A stretch of 5,584 bases of DNA from Planctomycetota bacterium (GTDB taxonomy: Bacteria; Planctomycetota; Planctomycetia; Pirellulales; Pirellulaceae), in assembly GCA_026692885.1 (NCBI GenBank), contig JAPLNJ010000173.1, forward strand, positions 1 through 5,584. The letters are read 5' to 3'. Positions 5,568 to 5,584 of this stretch are shown here, piece by piece. Each line of letters starts with the position of its first letter. Within the stretch, counting starts at the first letter, position 1. The notes below the pieces were generated by a model. It ran no database searches and had not been told where the DNA came from. It saw only the letters and a list, made by a program, of their open reading frames with translations. Position numbers and translations under genes: made by a program.

Positions 5568-5584
5568 AGCTTGCTCAATCCTTC

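Noticed and set aside
5501..5578. N-terminal extension of the SF2-like protein from TTG 5578
   Set aside because: It would translate through an intrinsic terminator with a T6 tract; ATG 5500 has its own AGG at a suitable distance.
1..5584. CRISPR array, tRNA or rRNA genes
   Set aside because: No regularly spaced repeats and no cloverleaf or rRNA-like sequence were seen on either strand.

Overview
The window is a GC-rich bacterial stretch (roughly 60% G+C by eye) filled almost completely by three large genes. All lie on the minus strand, so transcription runs from the right end of the window to the left. Gaps are short: 84 nt of leader at the right edge, then 16 nt and 49 nt between genes, and about 6 nt before what looks like the start of a fourth gene at the left edge. 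This is the layout of a single operon. The host cannot be named from the sequence. The GC content and the reverse-transcriptase/RNase H architecture would suit a Planctomycetota-like or other GC-rich bacterium, but this is a weak guess.

In order of transcription: (1) 5500-4001, a 499-residue protein laid out like an UvsW/XPB-type superfamily 2 helicase, but with the Walker A lysine and the DExH box gone, so probably a catalytically dead helicase relative. (2) 3984-2047, a 645-residue fusion of a group II intron-like reverse transcriptase (RT) with a complete type 1 RNase H. The RT catalytic box reads TADD instead of the usual YADD. The RNase HI keeps every catalytic residue. (3) 1997-21, a 658-residue UvrD/Rep/PcrA-type superfamily 1 helicase with all motifs intact. 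(4) A possible fourth gene starts at position 14, preceded by a good ribosome binding site, and leaves the window after four codons.

An intrinsic terminator (5541-5567) lies in the leader and marks the end of an upstream transcript, or attenuates this one. A second terminator-like structure sits inside the RT-RNase H gene, exactly in the linker between the two domains: a 14-bp stem whose only non-Watson-Crick pair is a G-U wobble on the sense RNA, a UCCG tetraloop and a U5 tract. A second hairpin abuts it.

Taken together, the window encodes an RT that can make cDNA, an RNase H that can remove the RNA strand of a hybrid, an active SF1 helicase that could unwind or displace product, and a nucleic-acid-binding pseudo-helicase. 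No intron ribozyme, retron-type non-coding RNA, integrase, endonuclease domain or DGR repeat is visible. The cassette is therefore best described as an uncharacterised RT-based system, possibly for defence, repair or a domesticated retroelement. Its function is inference only.
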